From the NCBI RefSeq assembly GCF_002891435.1, contig NZ_POUC01000003.1:1-64000 (forward strand): 64,000 nt of DNA, read 5' to 3'. Source of the DNA: Streptomyces cahuitamycinicus (lineage in GTDB: Bacteria; Actinomycetota; Actinomycetes; Streptomycetales; Streptomycetaceae). This document shows positions 51,721 to 59,331 of the stretch, piece by piece. Made by a program: the position numbers and the translations under genes. The first letter of the stretch is position 1; every line of letters begins with the position of its first letter. The notes beneath the pieces were generated by a model. It was given only the letters and a program-made list of their open reading frames with translations, was not told the DNA's origin and searched no databases.

Positions 51721-53365
51721 TTACTCGAGGTGCTCGCCGACAAGGGCGAGGCACTGGATGGCCGTCAGGCCGAACTGGGCACTCGCATTGGTGGAGAACT
51801 TCGCCTCGGCGATGGGGTTGAGCACGGCCGGACCTTCGATGCGCTCCGATGTGAAGGGGTGATCCTCGGGGTAGCCCGCATGCCCGGTACGCAGCTCCTT
51901 CCAGGCACGCTGCGCGAGCGCCTCGTCCCCCAGCTGCTTCGCCGCGTACGCGGTGGCCCGCGCATACGCCTGCCGCAGGTTGAGGTTGCCCCAACTGGCT
52001 CCCGTGGCCGCGCGCTGCTCCTCCGGTGTGGCCTTGTAGAGCCGGCAGCTCGGTCATGACCTCGATCAGCCCGAAGACGGAGCTCAGCGCGCCCACGGCG
52101 ACGATCTTCTCGTCCGGTCCGGAAAATGTGCCGTCGGACAGTTTGTACGTGACGCTGCCGCCCTGCACCCAGCCGTTGGGCAGGGCGGCGATCGTCCTGG
52201 CGCCATTGATCAGCTTCGTGCGGGCGACCGGATCGCCGCCCCGCTCCCTCGGTGAGCCACGCCCCCGCGAGCGCGCCCCAGTCGGTGGAGATCCCCACCG
52301 GGAGCGCCTCGGGGTCGGGGTCGAGCGGACCGCCCTCGCGTATCTTGCGGAGCGGGTCGAGGGCGAGGAAGCTGCGGTCGGAGTCGATCAGGTCGTGCAT
52401 CAGGTCACCGGCGCGTTCGTCGGGTGCAGCTGCCAGAAGTTGCGCATGCCGAAGGCCAGGCCGCCGGTCGGGGAGCCGACGTAGGCCAGTCCCCGCGACC
52501 GGCGGCCGCCGTCCACCCGGACCCACGAGCGGCCCTGCGCGGTGCGCTTGTGGATCTCGAATCCGTGGGCGTTGAGCTGGCGCAGGCTGTAGTCACCGAA
52601 GGCCGGGATGTACTGCAGGCGGGAAGTGACCCGTTGGTCCCAGGTGGCGGTGTCGGGCGTCGTCCGTCCTTCATACTGGGCCCGCCTGACGTTCTCTCCC
52701 GGGTCGCGGCGCAGCCCCGTTATCCCGCGTACCGTCTCCGCGAGCACGCCGTTGCCGTCGCCGGCGAAGCGGACGTGCCGGTCGTGCAGCGCTCCGCGCA
52801 TCGGCACCGTGAACTGCATGCCGGGGCCGTTGATGAAGTCCTTGTCCTCGTTCCCGTCGAAGACGAAGGTGTGCACCACGCGGATGGCGTCCGAGCCCGC
52901 GTACAGGTAGAACCGCACCACGAAGGGAAGCCAAGCGCGCCGGCCCTTCTCATGCTTGCCCTCGACCTTGATCACCGCGCGTACGGGGCCGTCCTGCTCG
53001 ACCTGCACCGAGCGCACGACGCCGCTGAACGACTCGGTCCTGACGACGGCAGCGCCGTCGGTGCCCGGCTGGTCTTGGCGGGAGGCGACCAGGCGTCCGC
53101 CGTTGGCGATGACCGTGCCGCCGCGCCGGACGGCCGTGACGACCTGCTTGCCCGAGCGCCCGAAGGACACCTCGATAACGCCGGTGTTCACGGTGACTTC
53201 GGCACCGCCGGTATGGACGGTCAGGGGCGTGGCGGGCGAGGCCGGGGAGCCGGACCGGAGCCGGTATGCGGCGGCGCGCGGCGCGGCTCCGCTGATCGCG
53301 TGGGCCGTCCACTTCACGGAGCCGTCCGGCCACCGGCCGGTGGGCCAGCTCTGGCCGATCCGCCC
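51721..53365 (-). pseudogene. PL26-type exo-rhamnogalacturonan lyase remnant with several frame disruptions
   Basis: Segments of one family appear in order but in different frames: SWPTGRWPDGSVKWTAHAIS to RNFWQLHPTNAPVT (stop near 52400); then DRSFLALDPLRKIREGGPLD to GALAGAWLTE; then GGDPVARTKLINGARTIAAL, NGWVQGGSVTYKLSDG; then LYKATPEEQRAATGASWGNL, NLRQAYARATAYAAKQLGDE and QFGLTAIQCLALVGEHLE with TAA at 51721-51723. Shifts lie near 52030 and 52235, and there is a probable deletion near 52400. The start WPxxxWPDGSVKWTxHA is typical of exo-rhamnogalacturonan lyases (PL26). It has no start of its own and is fused to a PL11 fragment. Confidence 0.7.
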
Positions 53366-54018
53366 TCGATGTTGTTCTGATCGGTGCTGTTCGGCCCCAT
53401 GTCGGCCTCCCACAGGAAGTCGCCTTCGCTCGAATAGGCCTCGATGCTCTGCGGGGAGGTTTGGCGGTCGATCACGTAGTCGTACTCGCCGTCGCCGGTG
53501 AGGTCGCCGACCCACACGAACTGGATCCGGCCGCCGTCGCGCAGCGGGACGCGGACCACCGGTTCGTCGGCGGCATCGCCGTCCAAGGTGAATGCGCCAC
53601 TGGGCTCGCCCTCTTCGCCGTCGACCACGGGCGTGACCCGGTAGCTGTTGGACTGCGAGAGGTCGGCACCGGAGTCGACGAAGTTGGTCCCATCGGTGAG
53701 GACGTCGTCGTTGATTTGGGACCAGTCGCCGTCGCCGGTGGCGCGGTAGACGTTGAAGCCGATGTTCTCTGGGTCCAGGCCGAGCAGCCGCCAGGAGACC
53801 AGGACGTCGCTCTCGCCGGAGCGCACGGCCACCACGCCGCGCCCCAGGTTCTCCATCGGACGCGCGGCCGCCGCGGTCGTGCCCTGAGCCGTACCGGTGC
53901 CGGGGGAGGCGGTGCCCAGCTGCGAGAGGCCGACGACGAGGATCATCGCCCCGGCCGCTGCCACCGCGGTGGAACCTGCCCGGCGTAACCCGCTCCGACG
54001 TCTGTGCCTGTGCTCCAC
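53366..54018 (-). pseudogene. N-terminal fragment of a PL11 rhamnogalacturonan lyase
   Basis: ATG 54018 starts a signal peptide (STAVAAAGAMILVVGLSQLG), then MENLGRGVVAVRSGESDVLV, SWRLLGLDPENIGFNVYRAT and the propeller start DLTGDGEYDYVIDRQTSPQS, ending DMGPNSTDQNNIE. This is the opening of PL11 rhamnogalacturonan endolyases (normally about 600 residues). At about 53365 it changes abruptly, and out of frame, into PL26-type sequence. A deletion between two neighbouring lyase genes is the simplest explanation. The promoter region upstream has a LacI-type operator (54060-54075). Confidence 0.75.
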
Positions 54019-54059
54019 GGGAGCTCCTCATGCTCGTATACGTGCGGAGTATCAGCACA

Positions 54060-54075
54060 TGTTGAACCGTTTACA
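54060..54075 (-). promoter_or_regulatory. LacI-type operator beside the PL11 start
   Basis: TGTTGAACCGTTTACA matches the operators at 20918-20932 and 47935-47952. It lies 42 bp before the PL11 start, in the divergent region with lacI. Confidence 0.65.
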
Positions 54076-54174
54076 CAGGGCGCGATGCAAGCACCGTGAG
54101 GAGGGCATGTCAAGAGCGGTGTGTTCCCGCCTCCCTCGCGCTTGACGTGTCACATCGATCGGCTCATCATCGAG

Positions 54175-54190
54175 TTCAAACGGTTAACAC
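54175..54190 (+). promoter_or_regulatory. LacI-type operator before the lacI gene
   Basis: TTCAAACGGTTAACAC lies about 35 bp before the lacI start; its complement GTGTTAACCGTTTGAA has the same AACCGTTT core as the other sites. It suggests autoregulation. Confidence 0.6.
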
Positions 54191-54224
54191 TCCGAGGCAA
54201 TAAAACGGGATGCAGGGAGGTCGG

Positions 54225-55310
54225 ATGCCGCGTCGGATCGCTTCCGGCGACGGAAAGCCCCGCCCTGCGACGATCAAGGACGTGGCCAGACATGCCGGCG
54301 TCTCGGTCGCCACCGTCTCGCGCATCCTCTCCGGTACGTACCCCAACGCCCCTGCCACGCGCAGCAAGGTCATGCGGGCCGTGCGCGAACTCGACTACGT
54401 GCCCAACGCCCACGCCCGGGGACTCGCAGGTGTGCGGCCCAAGAGCGTGGCCATCGTGGTCAATTCCGTCATCTCCCCGCACTACGCACATGTGGCGCAG
54501 GGGGTACACGAGGAGGCCGCGCGTGCGGGCCGGCTCTGCATTGTCGGCACCACCGGCGGAGATCTCGAACGCGAGCTGGCCGCGATCCAGTTGATGCGCG
54601 AAGAGCACGCCGAAGCGGTCATTCTCGTGGGGAACATCAACCCCGACGAGGCCTACCGCGAGCGCATGGCCGGCTATGCCCGCGCACTGGCCGCGGCCGG
54701 CTCGCAGCTGGTGCTGTGCGGCCGCCCGCCGCTGGGCCCCGACGTACCGGCCATCGTGGTCGAGTACGACAACACCGGGGGCGCGTTCGCCGCTACCAGC
54801 CACCTGCTCTCGGCGGGCCACAAGCGCATCCTGTTCCTCGGCCGGCGGTTCGGGTACACGACGCCGGAGAGCCGGGTCGCCGGTTATCGTGCCGCCCTGG
54901 CCGCGCACGGCGTACCGCATGATCCCGGGCTGGAGGTCGACGGCGCGAGAATGGTGCGGCGCGAGGGCTACCGCATGATGCGCGAGCGACTCGACGCAAG
55001 GCCACGGGATTTCACCGCCGTCTTCGCCATCAACGACCTGATCGCCGCGGGCGCGCGCGAGGCGCTGCGAGAGCGCGGGCTGCGCATTCCGGAGGATGTG
55101 TCGATGGTCGGATTCGACGACCTCCCCCCGGCCGCCGACATCGACCTCACCACCGTTTACATCCCGCACGAGGAGCTGGGGCGCACCGCCGTGCGGCTCG
55201 CGCTGAAGAGCGAGACACCCGGGGCCTCCGAGCACGTCCTGCTGGGCACGCACATCGTCGTCCGCGACTCGGTCTGCCCCAACGTGGGCGAAGCCTCAGG
55301 CCCGGACTAG
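54225..55310 (+). CDS. LacI-family regulator of the polysaccharide locus
   Basis: A 361-residue regulator. The N-terminal helix-turn-helix and hinge are classic: TIKDVARHAGVSVATVSRIL, SGTYPNAPATRSKVMRAVRE, LDYVPNAHARGLAG. The sensor domain follows (VAIVVNSVISPHYAHVAQGV, DVSMVGFDDLPPAADIDLTT). ATG 54225 has GGGAGG upstream. It is divergent from the PL11 remnant, with operator-like palindromes on both sides. Matching sites at the importer and PL9 promoters suggest it controls the wider locus, released by an imported oligosaccharide or sugar. Confidence 0.92.
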   Translation: MPRRIASGDGKPRPATIKDVARHAGVSVATVSRILSGTYPNAPATRSKVMRAVRELDYVPNAHARGLAGVRPKSVAIVVNSVISPHYAHVAQGVHEEAARAGRLCIVGTTGGDLERELAAIQLMREEHAEAVILVGNINPDEAYRERMAGYARALAAAGSQLVLCGRPPLGPDVPAIVVEYDNTGGAFAATSHLLSAGHKRILFLGRRFGYTTPESRVAGYRAALAAHGVPHDPGLEVDGARMVRREGYRMMRERLDARPRDFTAVFAINDLIAAGAREALRERGLRIPEDVSMVGFDDLPPAADIDLTTVYIPHEELGRTAVRLALKSETPGASEHVLLGTHIVVRDSVCPNVGEASGPD

Positions 55311-55323
55311 AAGGGTTCACCCG

Positions 55324-55520
55324 ATGAGCCGGCGTCCCACGGCCATGTTCGCCATGGATGCACCGAATCTGCCCCAGCTCTTCCCGCCGGACCTGCTGGC
55401 CCGGCTGCGGGAGCTGCTCGACATCGACCCCGCGGGCGTAGTCACCGATTTCGGCGATCCCGCGCTGCGCTCCCGACTGGCCCGAGTGGAGGTGCTGGTG
55501 ACGGGCTGGAGATGCCCGCA
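55324..55520 (+). pseudogene. 2-hydroxyacid dehydrogenase, N-terminal fragment
   Basis: ATG 55324 follows lacI by 13 bp. It reads MSRRPTAMFAMDAPNLPQLF, PPDLLARLRELLDIDPAGVV and LARVEVLVTGWRCP, the start of a D-isomer-specific 2-hydroxyacid dehydrogenase. At about 55515 this breaks off into the antisense of another remnant. The NAD-binding and catalytic domains are missing. Confidence 0.7.
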
Positions 55521-55548
55521 TCGGGTCCGCAGCGACGGGGCAGGAGAT

Positions 55549-56240
55549 CCCACGCCGCCACGGTGGCGTGGAGTTGGCCTCCCGCGCCCTGGAACGCCTT
55601 GACCGCGAAGTTCCAGATCGCCGCCCGGTCCCCGACCAGGTCGACGAAGTACGCACCACCCCCGTGGATCACGGCCTGCCCGGACGCCCGGCCGTCGGGA
55701 GGCAGAACGACGGTCTCGTGCTGGGGGCGGGCGGCTGGGAAGGTGGTGTCACTTCCCGTGCCGGCCAGGAAGCCGCACCAGGCTCCCACATCCGGATCGC
55801 TGTAGTGCCAGCTGCCCCGGTAGTCCGCGTCGTTGGTGGCCGTGCCGCACAACTGGTAGTTGGCGAGCCAGAAGGCCCGCAGTTCGGCGGCCATACTGCG
55901 GCGGTAGTCTGCTGCACGGTCCCGTGATCTGCACGTCCGCCTCAGGGAACCAGGTGTTGTCGATCCGCTCCCAAGTACGTCTGATCGCCTCGACACCGAG
56001 CCTCTCCTCGAGGAAGGAGGCGAAGATGAAGGCGCCGTATGGGCGTCGGTCGGTGATCGTGCCCTTCAGAAGCTGGCCTCCCGGGTCCTGAAGGAACCGC
56101 TTGAGTTCCGATGCGTACCGCTGCCGTGCCGCCGCGTCCACGTTCGAGTCGTCGCGCAGCGCCTGGTGCGCGCCCCATTCCGCGGTGGCCTCCATCCACG
56201 CGAGCAGCTTCCGCACGTTCAGCACCGCATCGAAGTCGAT
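55549..56240 (-). pseudogene. Remnant of a secreted putative metalloprotease-like protein
   Basis: Two minus-strand frames carry one protein-like sequence: DFDAVLNVRKLLAWMEATAE, WGAHQALRDDSNVDAAARQR, PYGAFIFASFLEERLGVEAI, RRTWERIDNTWFPEADVQI, then after a shift near 55930 AELRAFWLANYQLCGTATND, GAYFVDLVGDRAAIWNFAVK. The order (EATAEW, YGGF-like, F-L-E-E-R-L-G, F-W-L-A-N-Y) resembles secreted proteins related to MXAN_6640-type putative metalloproteases. Start, signal peptide and end are absent. Confidence 0.4.
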
Positions 56241-56377
56241 GGTTGTACTGCATCGCGTGGAACAGCGAATGCCGGGCCAGGTAGGGCTCGCACGGGGGTT
56301 CTGATCCACTCTCCGTGGAGCCGTGACGGGGCGTCACGGGTGCCTGGAAGGATGCGTGTTCGTGTGACTTCAGCGTG

Positions 56378-56569
56378 CCGAAAGGCGTCCGGCGCGGTCG
56401 GCCAGGCGAGGGAGACTCCGTAGCGGGCTGCTGCACCCAGGGCGCCGCCGATGGAGACCGCTGCGATTACAGGTGCCTGCCCGCGGGCCGGTTCGCGCCG
56501 CTGGGACGGCACCGACAGGTCGACGTCGGAGTTTGTGGGCTCGGATATCTGCTCGTGTGAACCGGTCAT
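56378..56569 (-). pseudogene. crcB: CrcB-type fluoride exporter, N-terminal fragment
   Basis: ATG 56569 opens a hydrophilic start, then APVIAAVSIGGALGAAARYG and VSLAWPTAPDAFR, the first helix of CrcB/Fluc proteins. The sequence then leaves the family where the next strand (WATFAVNV) is expected. About 60 of 125-150 residues remain. Confidence 0.65.
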
Positions 56570-56790
56570 CGGGGTGGGGCTCCTACTCGTGCGGCGCCCG
56601 GGCATGCGGGCGCGTCTCGTCACAAGTAGGGACTGTTGGCGGCGTCGGTGCCGCGGTTCGGGTGCGGCGAGCCCCACCGCCGCGCGGCCACCCGAATGGC
56701 GCAGCCGCTGCGGCCCAGCGTAGCGGAGAGCCAGCGGGGCCCAGCGTCAGGCCACCTCCACGGGAAGTGACACCGCCACGGAGAAGTCGG

Positions 56791-57453
56791 TCATCGGGGC
56801 AGGGTCTGGGTGACGCGCCACAGGCGGCGGGGCAGTTCGCCTTCCTCGAAGGCGTGGACCTCTTGCAGGATCCAGCCGTCGGCGAGGGCATCGACCAGCT
56901 CGCGCGGGAAGAAGTGGACCGCGAAGCCGCCGTGCTCGAAGATGTCGTCGCCGTGCGCGGTGCCGGCGCCGTAGTGGGCGTCGCCGGTGTGCCGCACGGT
57001 GTAGAGGAACACGCCGCCGGGCCGCAGCAAGCGGCGGACCTCGCCGACCAGGGCGTGAATGTCCTTCGTCGACAGCGCCATGCACAGCAGCATGTGAGCG
57101 AAGACGGCGTCCACGGAGGCGTCCGGCAGCGGCAGCGGCTCGCGCACGTCGTGCACTGCGGTGGTGACCCGTTGATCGATGCCTTGGGAGTGGGCGGCGT
57201 CGCGCAGCTGTTCCAACCCGACGGGGCTGAAATCGGTGGCCTGGACGGTGAAGCCCTCGCGGGCGAAGTACAGGGCGTCGCGGCCGTGCCCGGCGCCCAG
57301 CTCCAGCACGTTCTCGGCTCCGGCCGCGCTGAAGGCGGAGGCGGCGTGGACCGCGGGCTCGGACGGCTTCTCGCCGTACATGCCCGGGTGGGCGGCGTAC
57401 GTGTCCTGCCAGTGCCGCCGCTGGCTCTGGGCCAGCTCCTGCTCGTCCGCCAT
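56791..57453 (-). CDS. SAM-dependent class I methyltransferase
   Basis: A 220-residue protein with the SAM-binding motif I ENVLELGAGHGRDALYFARE, motif II FTVQATDFSPVGLEQL, and post-motif PDASVDAVFAHMLLCMALST. The end (FAVHFFPRELVDALADGWIL) resembles tellurite/arsenic-related and general small-molecule methyltransferases. It is the last gene of a metal-resistance run (62051 to 56791, all on the minus strand), so methylation of a metal(loid) or thiol is possible. ATG 57453 has AAGGGG upstream. Confidence 0.85.
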   Translation of the reverse strand: MADEQELAQSQRRHWQDTYAAHPGMYGEKPSEPAVHAASAFSAAGAENVLELGAGHGRDALYFAREGFTVQATDFSPVGLEQLRDAAHSQGIDQRVTTAVHDVREPLPLPDASVDAVFAHMLLCMALSTKDIHALVGEVRRLLRPGGVFLYTVRHTGDAHYGAGTAHGDDIFEHGGFAVHFFPRELVDALADGWILQEVHAFEEGELPRRLWRVTQTLPR

Positions 57454-57505
57454 GGTCTGCCCCTTCCTGGTGTGTCCGTGTGGAGCTTGCACCTGCGCCA
57501 GCCGT

Positions 57506-57841
57506 TTAGTTGCTGCGGGGGGCGTACATGATCACGGCCATACCGGCGAGGCAGACCAGGGCGCCGATGATGTCCCAGCGGTCGGGCCGGTAGCCGTCGG
57601 CGACCATGCCCCAGGCGATCGACCCGGCGACGAAGATTCCGCCGTACGCGGCGAGGATGCGACCGAAGTTCTCGTCGGACTGGAAGGTCGCCACCACCCC
57701 GTACAGGCCCAGGGCGATGACACCGGCTCCGATCCACACCCAGCCCTTGTGCTCGCGGATGCCCTGCCAGACCAGCCAGGCACCGCCGATCTCGAAAAGG
57801 GCGGCTACGACGAACAGGGCAACGGAACGAGCGACAGTCAC
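57506..57841 (-). CDS. YnfA-family membrane protein
   Basis: A 111-residue protein with four helices ([78 protein letters not shown]), matching the YnfA/UPF0060 family, which is related to small multidrug exporters. GTG 57841 starts the family-typical region. Function poorly known. It sits in the metal-resistance gene run. Confidence 0.88.
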   Translation of the reverse strand: MTVARSVALFVVAALFEIGGAWLVWQGIREHKGWVWIGAGVIALGLYGVVATFQSDENFGRILAAYGGIFVAGSIAWGMVADGYRPDRWDIIGALVCLAGMAVIMYAPRSN

Positions 57842-57852
57842 ACCAGTGGACC

Positions 57853-58167
57853 CTACCGGCGGCCCGTACCGCTGATCTTCAGCGGGTCGGCGGACGCAGT
57901 GCAGCCGCATCCGCCCTCACCTGCCGTCTTCGGCGCGCAGGAGCAGGCGCGGCGGCGCCGGCCGAGCCACCAGGTTCCGGCGGCGAGCACAGCCAGGACG
58001 ATGGCGAGGGCGGGCAGCCAGCCCACCACTGCCCCGGCACCGGCGCCGACGACCCCGGCTGTGATCAGGACGGGCAGCGCGCAGCACGCCACGCAGGCCA
58101 GGGCGGCCAGGCCCCCGAGCGCCCTCGGCGTGCGGTGGGGGCGGGGGTCAGCAGCAGGGTCCGGCAT
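57853..58167 (-). CDS. Small MerT/MerF-like membrane protein
   Basis: A 104-residue protein. Helix one has a vicinal Cys pair ([20 protein letters not shown]), as in mercury-uptake proteins MerT and MerF. A second helix follows ([20 protein letters not shown]), then a Cys-rich tail ([16 protein letters not shown]). It overlaps the merR gene by 20 bp. A role in metal transport is inferred from the cysteines and neighbours. Confidence 0.65.
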   Translation of the reverse strand: MPDPAADPRPHRTPRALGGLAALACVACCALPVLITAGVVGAGAGAVVGWLPALAIVLAVLAAGTWWLGRRRRACSCAPKTAGEGGCGCTASADPLKISGTGRR

Positions 58168-58597
58168 GACGGTTCTCCTCGGCGAGGTCGGTGAAGGGGA
58201 TGGGGCAGCAGGCAGTGGACGCGCAGACGGTCAGGTCGTCGCAGCCCGCCTCCACGGCCGCGGCCAGGGCGGTGCGGATGGTCGTCAGGTCCGCGATCTT
58301 CGCGTCGACCTCGGCGAGCTTGGCCGCGGCACGCGGTTGAAGGCCCGGGACGGGGCGGCCGTGGCGGTGGCGGCCGGCCTCCAGTAGTTCGGCGACCTCC
58401 TCCAGCGTGAATCCGAGCCGCTGGGCGGCCTTGATGACCCGCAGTGCGGTGACGGCCTCCTCGTCGTAGAGGCGGTGGCCGCCGGGGCTGCGATCGGGTT
58501 CGGCGAGCAGGCCGCGCCGCTCGTAGTAGCGCAGGGTCTGGATGTTCACCCCGGCCGCGGCAGCGACCTGCCCGCTGCGCAGACCTGCGCCGCTCAC
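58148..58597 (-). CDS. MerR-family metal-responsive regulator
   Basis: A 149-residue protein with a MerR helix-turn-helix (GQVAAAAGVNIQTLRYYERR, GGHRLYDEEAVTALRVIKAA, FTLEEVAELLEAG), a long dimerisation helix and Cys ligands (CDDLTVCASTACCPIPF, ending AGPCC). This pattern is seen in mercury- and other thiophilic-metal sensors. It overlaps the upstream CC-protein gene by four bases. The palindrome at 58990-59014 is its probable operator. Confidence 0.88.
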   Translation of the reverse strand: MSGAGLRSGQVAAAAGVNIQTLRYYERRGLLAEPDRSPGGHRLYDEEAVTALRVIKAAQRLGFTLEEVAELLEAGRHRHGRPVPGLQPRAAAKLAEVDAKIADLTTIRTALAAAVEAGCDDLTVCASTACCPIPFTDLAEENRHAGPCC

Positions 58598-58929
58598 GGC
58601 ACATCCCGGCGGGCCGCCGTGGCGGCCCGCTCGTGCAGGGCATCCAGCACCGTCTCGTGCGCGCCGTCGACCTCGACGTGCAGACGGATCTGCTCCGGGC
58701 CGGGGGTGACGGTAAAGGTGAAGAACGAGCAGCAGCCGCTCTCCCGGGCCACCAGGTCGCGCACCCTCTCCTCCACGCCCTCACCACCGGTCAGCACCAA
58801 CTCCAGCCTCAGCCGGTCCGGCAGGGAGGAGCCGGCCAGCCGCTCGGCGAACAGTGCGTCGAATTCCGCGACCCGCAGCGGCTGCTCGGTGGTGGGCAGC
58901 GTGCAGGACCGCGGTACCCAGGTCGTCAT
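58594..58929 (-). CDS. Conserved small protein with ESGCCSFF motif, first gene of the merR operon
   Basis: A 111-residue protein. Key segment RDLVARESGCCSFFTFTVTP holds a vicinal Cys pair; the start is MTTWVPRSCTLPTTEQPLRV. Proteins like this often precede MerR regulators in actinobacteria, but their function is unknown to me. A metal-binding or chaperone role is plausible. It overlaps merR by four bases and begins behind a MerR-type promoter. Confidence 0.7.
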   Translation of the reverse strand: MTTWVPRSCTLPTTEQPLRVAEFDALFAERLAGSSLPDRLRLELVLTGGEGVEERVRDLVARESGCCSFFTFTVTPGPEQIRLHVEVDGAHETVLDALHERAATAARRDVP

Positions 58930-58989
58930 CGTGACCACTCCCGTCATCGTGTCCCCGCACCGTGCGGGCGGGGACATCTCCGACGGTAA

Positions 58990-59014
58990 ACCTGTACCCA
59001 GGTACCGGTTGCAA
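58990..59014 (-). promoter_or_regulatory. MerR-type promoter/operator of the CC-protein-merR operon
   Basis: On the minus strand TTGCAA is followed by the imperfect palindrome ACCGGTACCTGGGTACAGGT and a TTTACC-like -10, about 19 bp apart. Confidence 0.6.
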
Positions 59015-59331
59015 GCCTGGGCGGCCGAGCTTTCAGCAGGAGTCGCAGCCGGTGAGGCAGCCGCACGTGATTCAAACGGCCCGGATTGAGTGGAGTGCCG
59101 ATCCATTCCGGTACCTCCGCGTGATGGCGGAGGCCCGGTACACGGATGAGGCGGGCATCACTGCTGAGGTGTTCCGCACGCTGAGCGCCGCGGTGTGCGC
59201 GGTCATCTGCGTGCTGCTCGCTGTCCTGGCGCATGTGGGGATCAGGGGCGACGCGGTGCCCCGGTGCGGCACGACGAACCGCCGGACGCCGCATGGGCGG
59301 TGTCCGGCGGCCTTCAGAGCCAGCGGCAGGG
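59015..59331 (+). other. Gap without recognisable gene
   Basis: About 315 bp between the merR operon promoter and the end of the P-type ATPase gene. A plus-strand frame (MAEARYTDEAGITAEVFRTL, then a hydrophobic stretch) has no support beyond being open. I see nothing else. Confidence 0.4.

Noticed and set aside
51721-54018. Programmed frameshifting in the PL26 region
   Set aside because: Several disruptions, a missing start and a fusion to PL11 indicate decay rather than a regulated shift.
56570-56790. Fluoride riboswitch before the crcB fragment
   Set aside because: No recognisable conserved core of the fluoride motif was seen, and the gene is a fragment.
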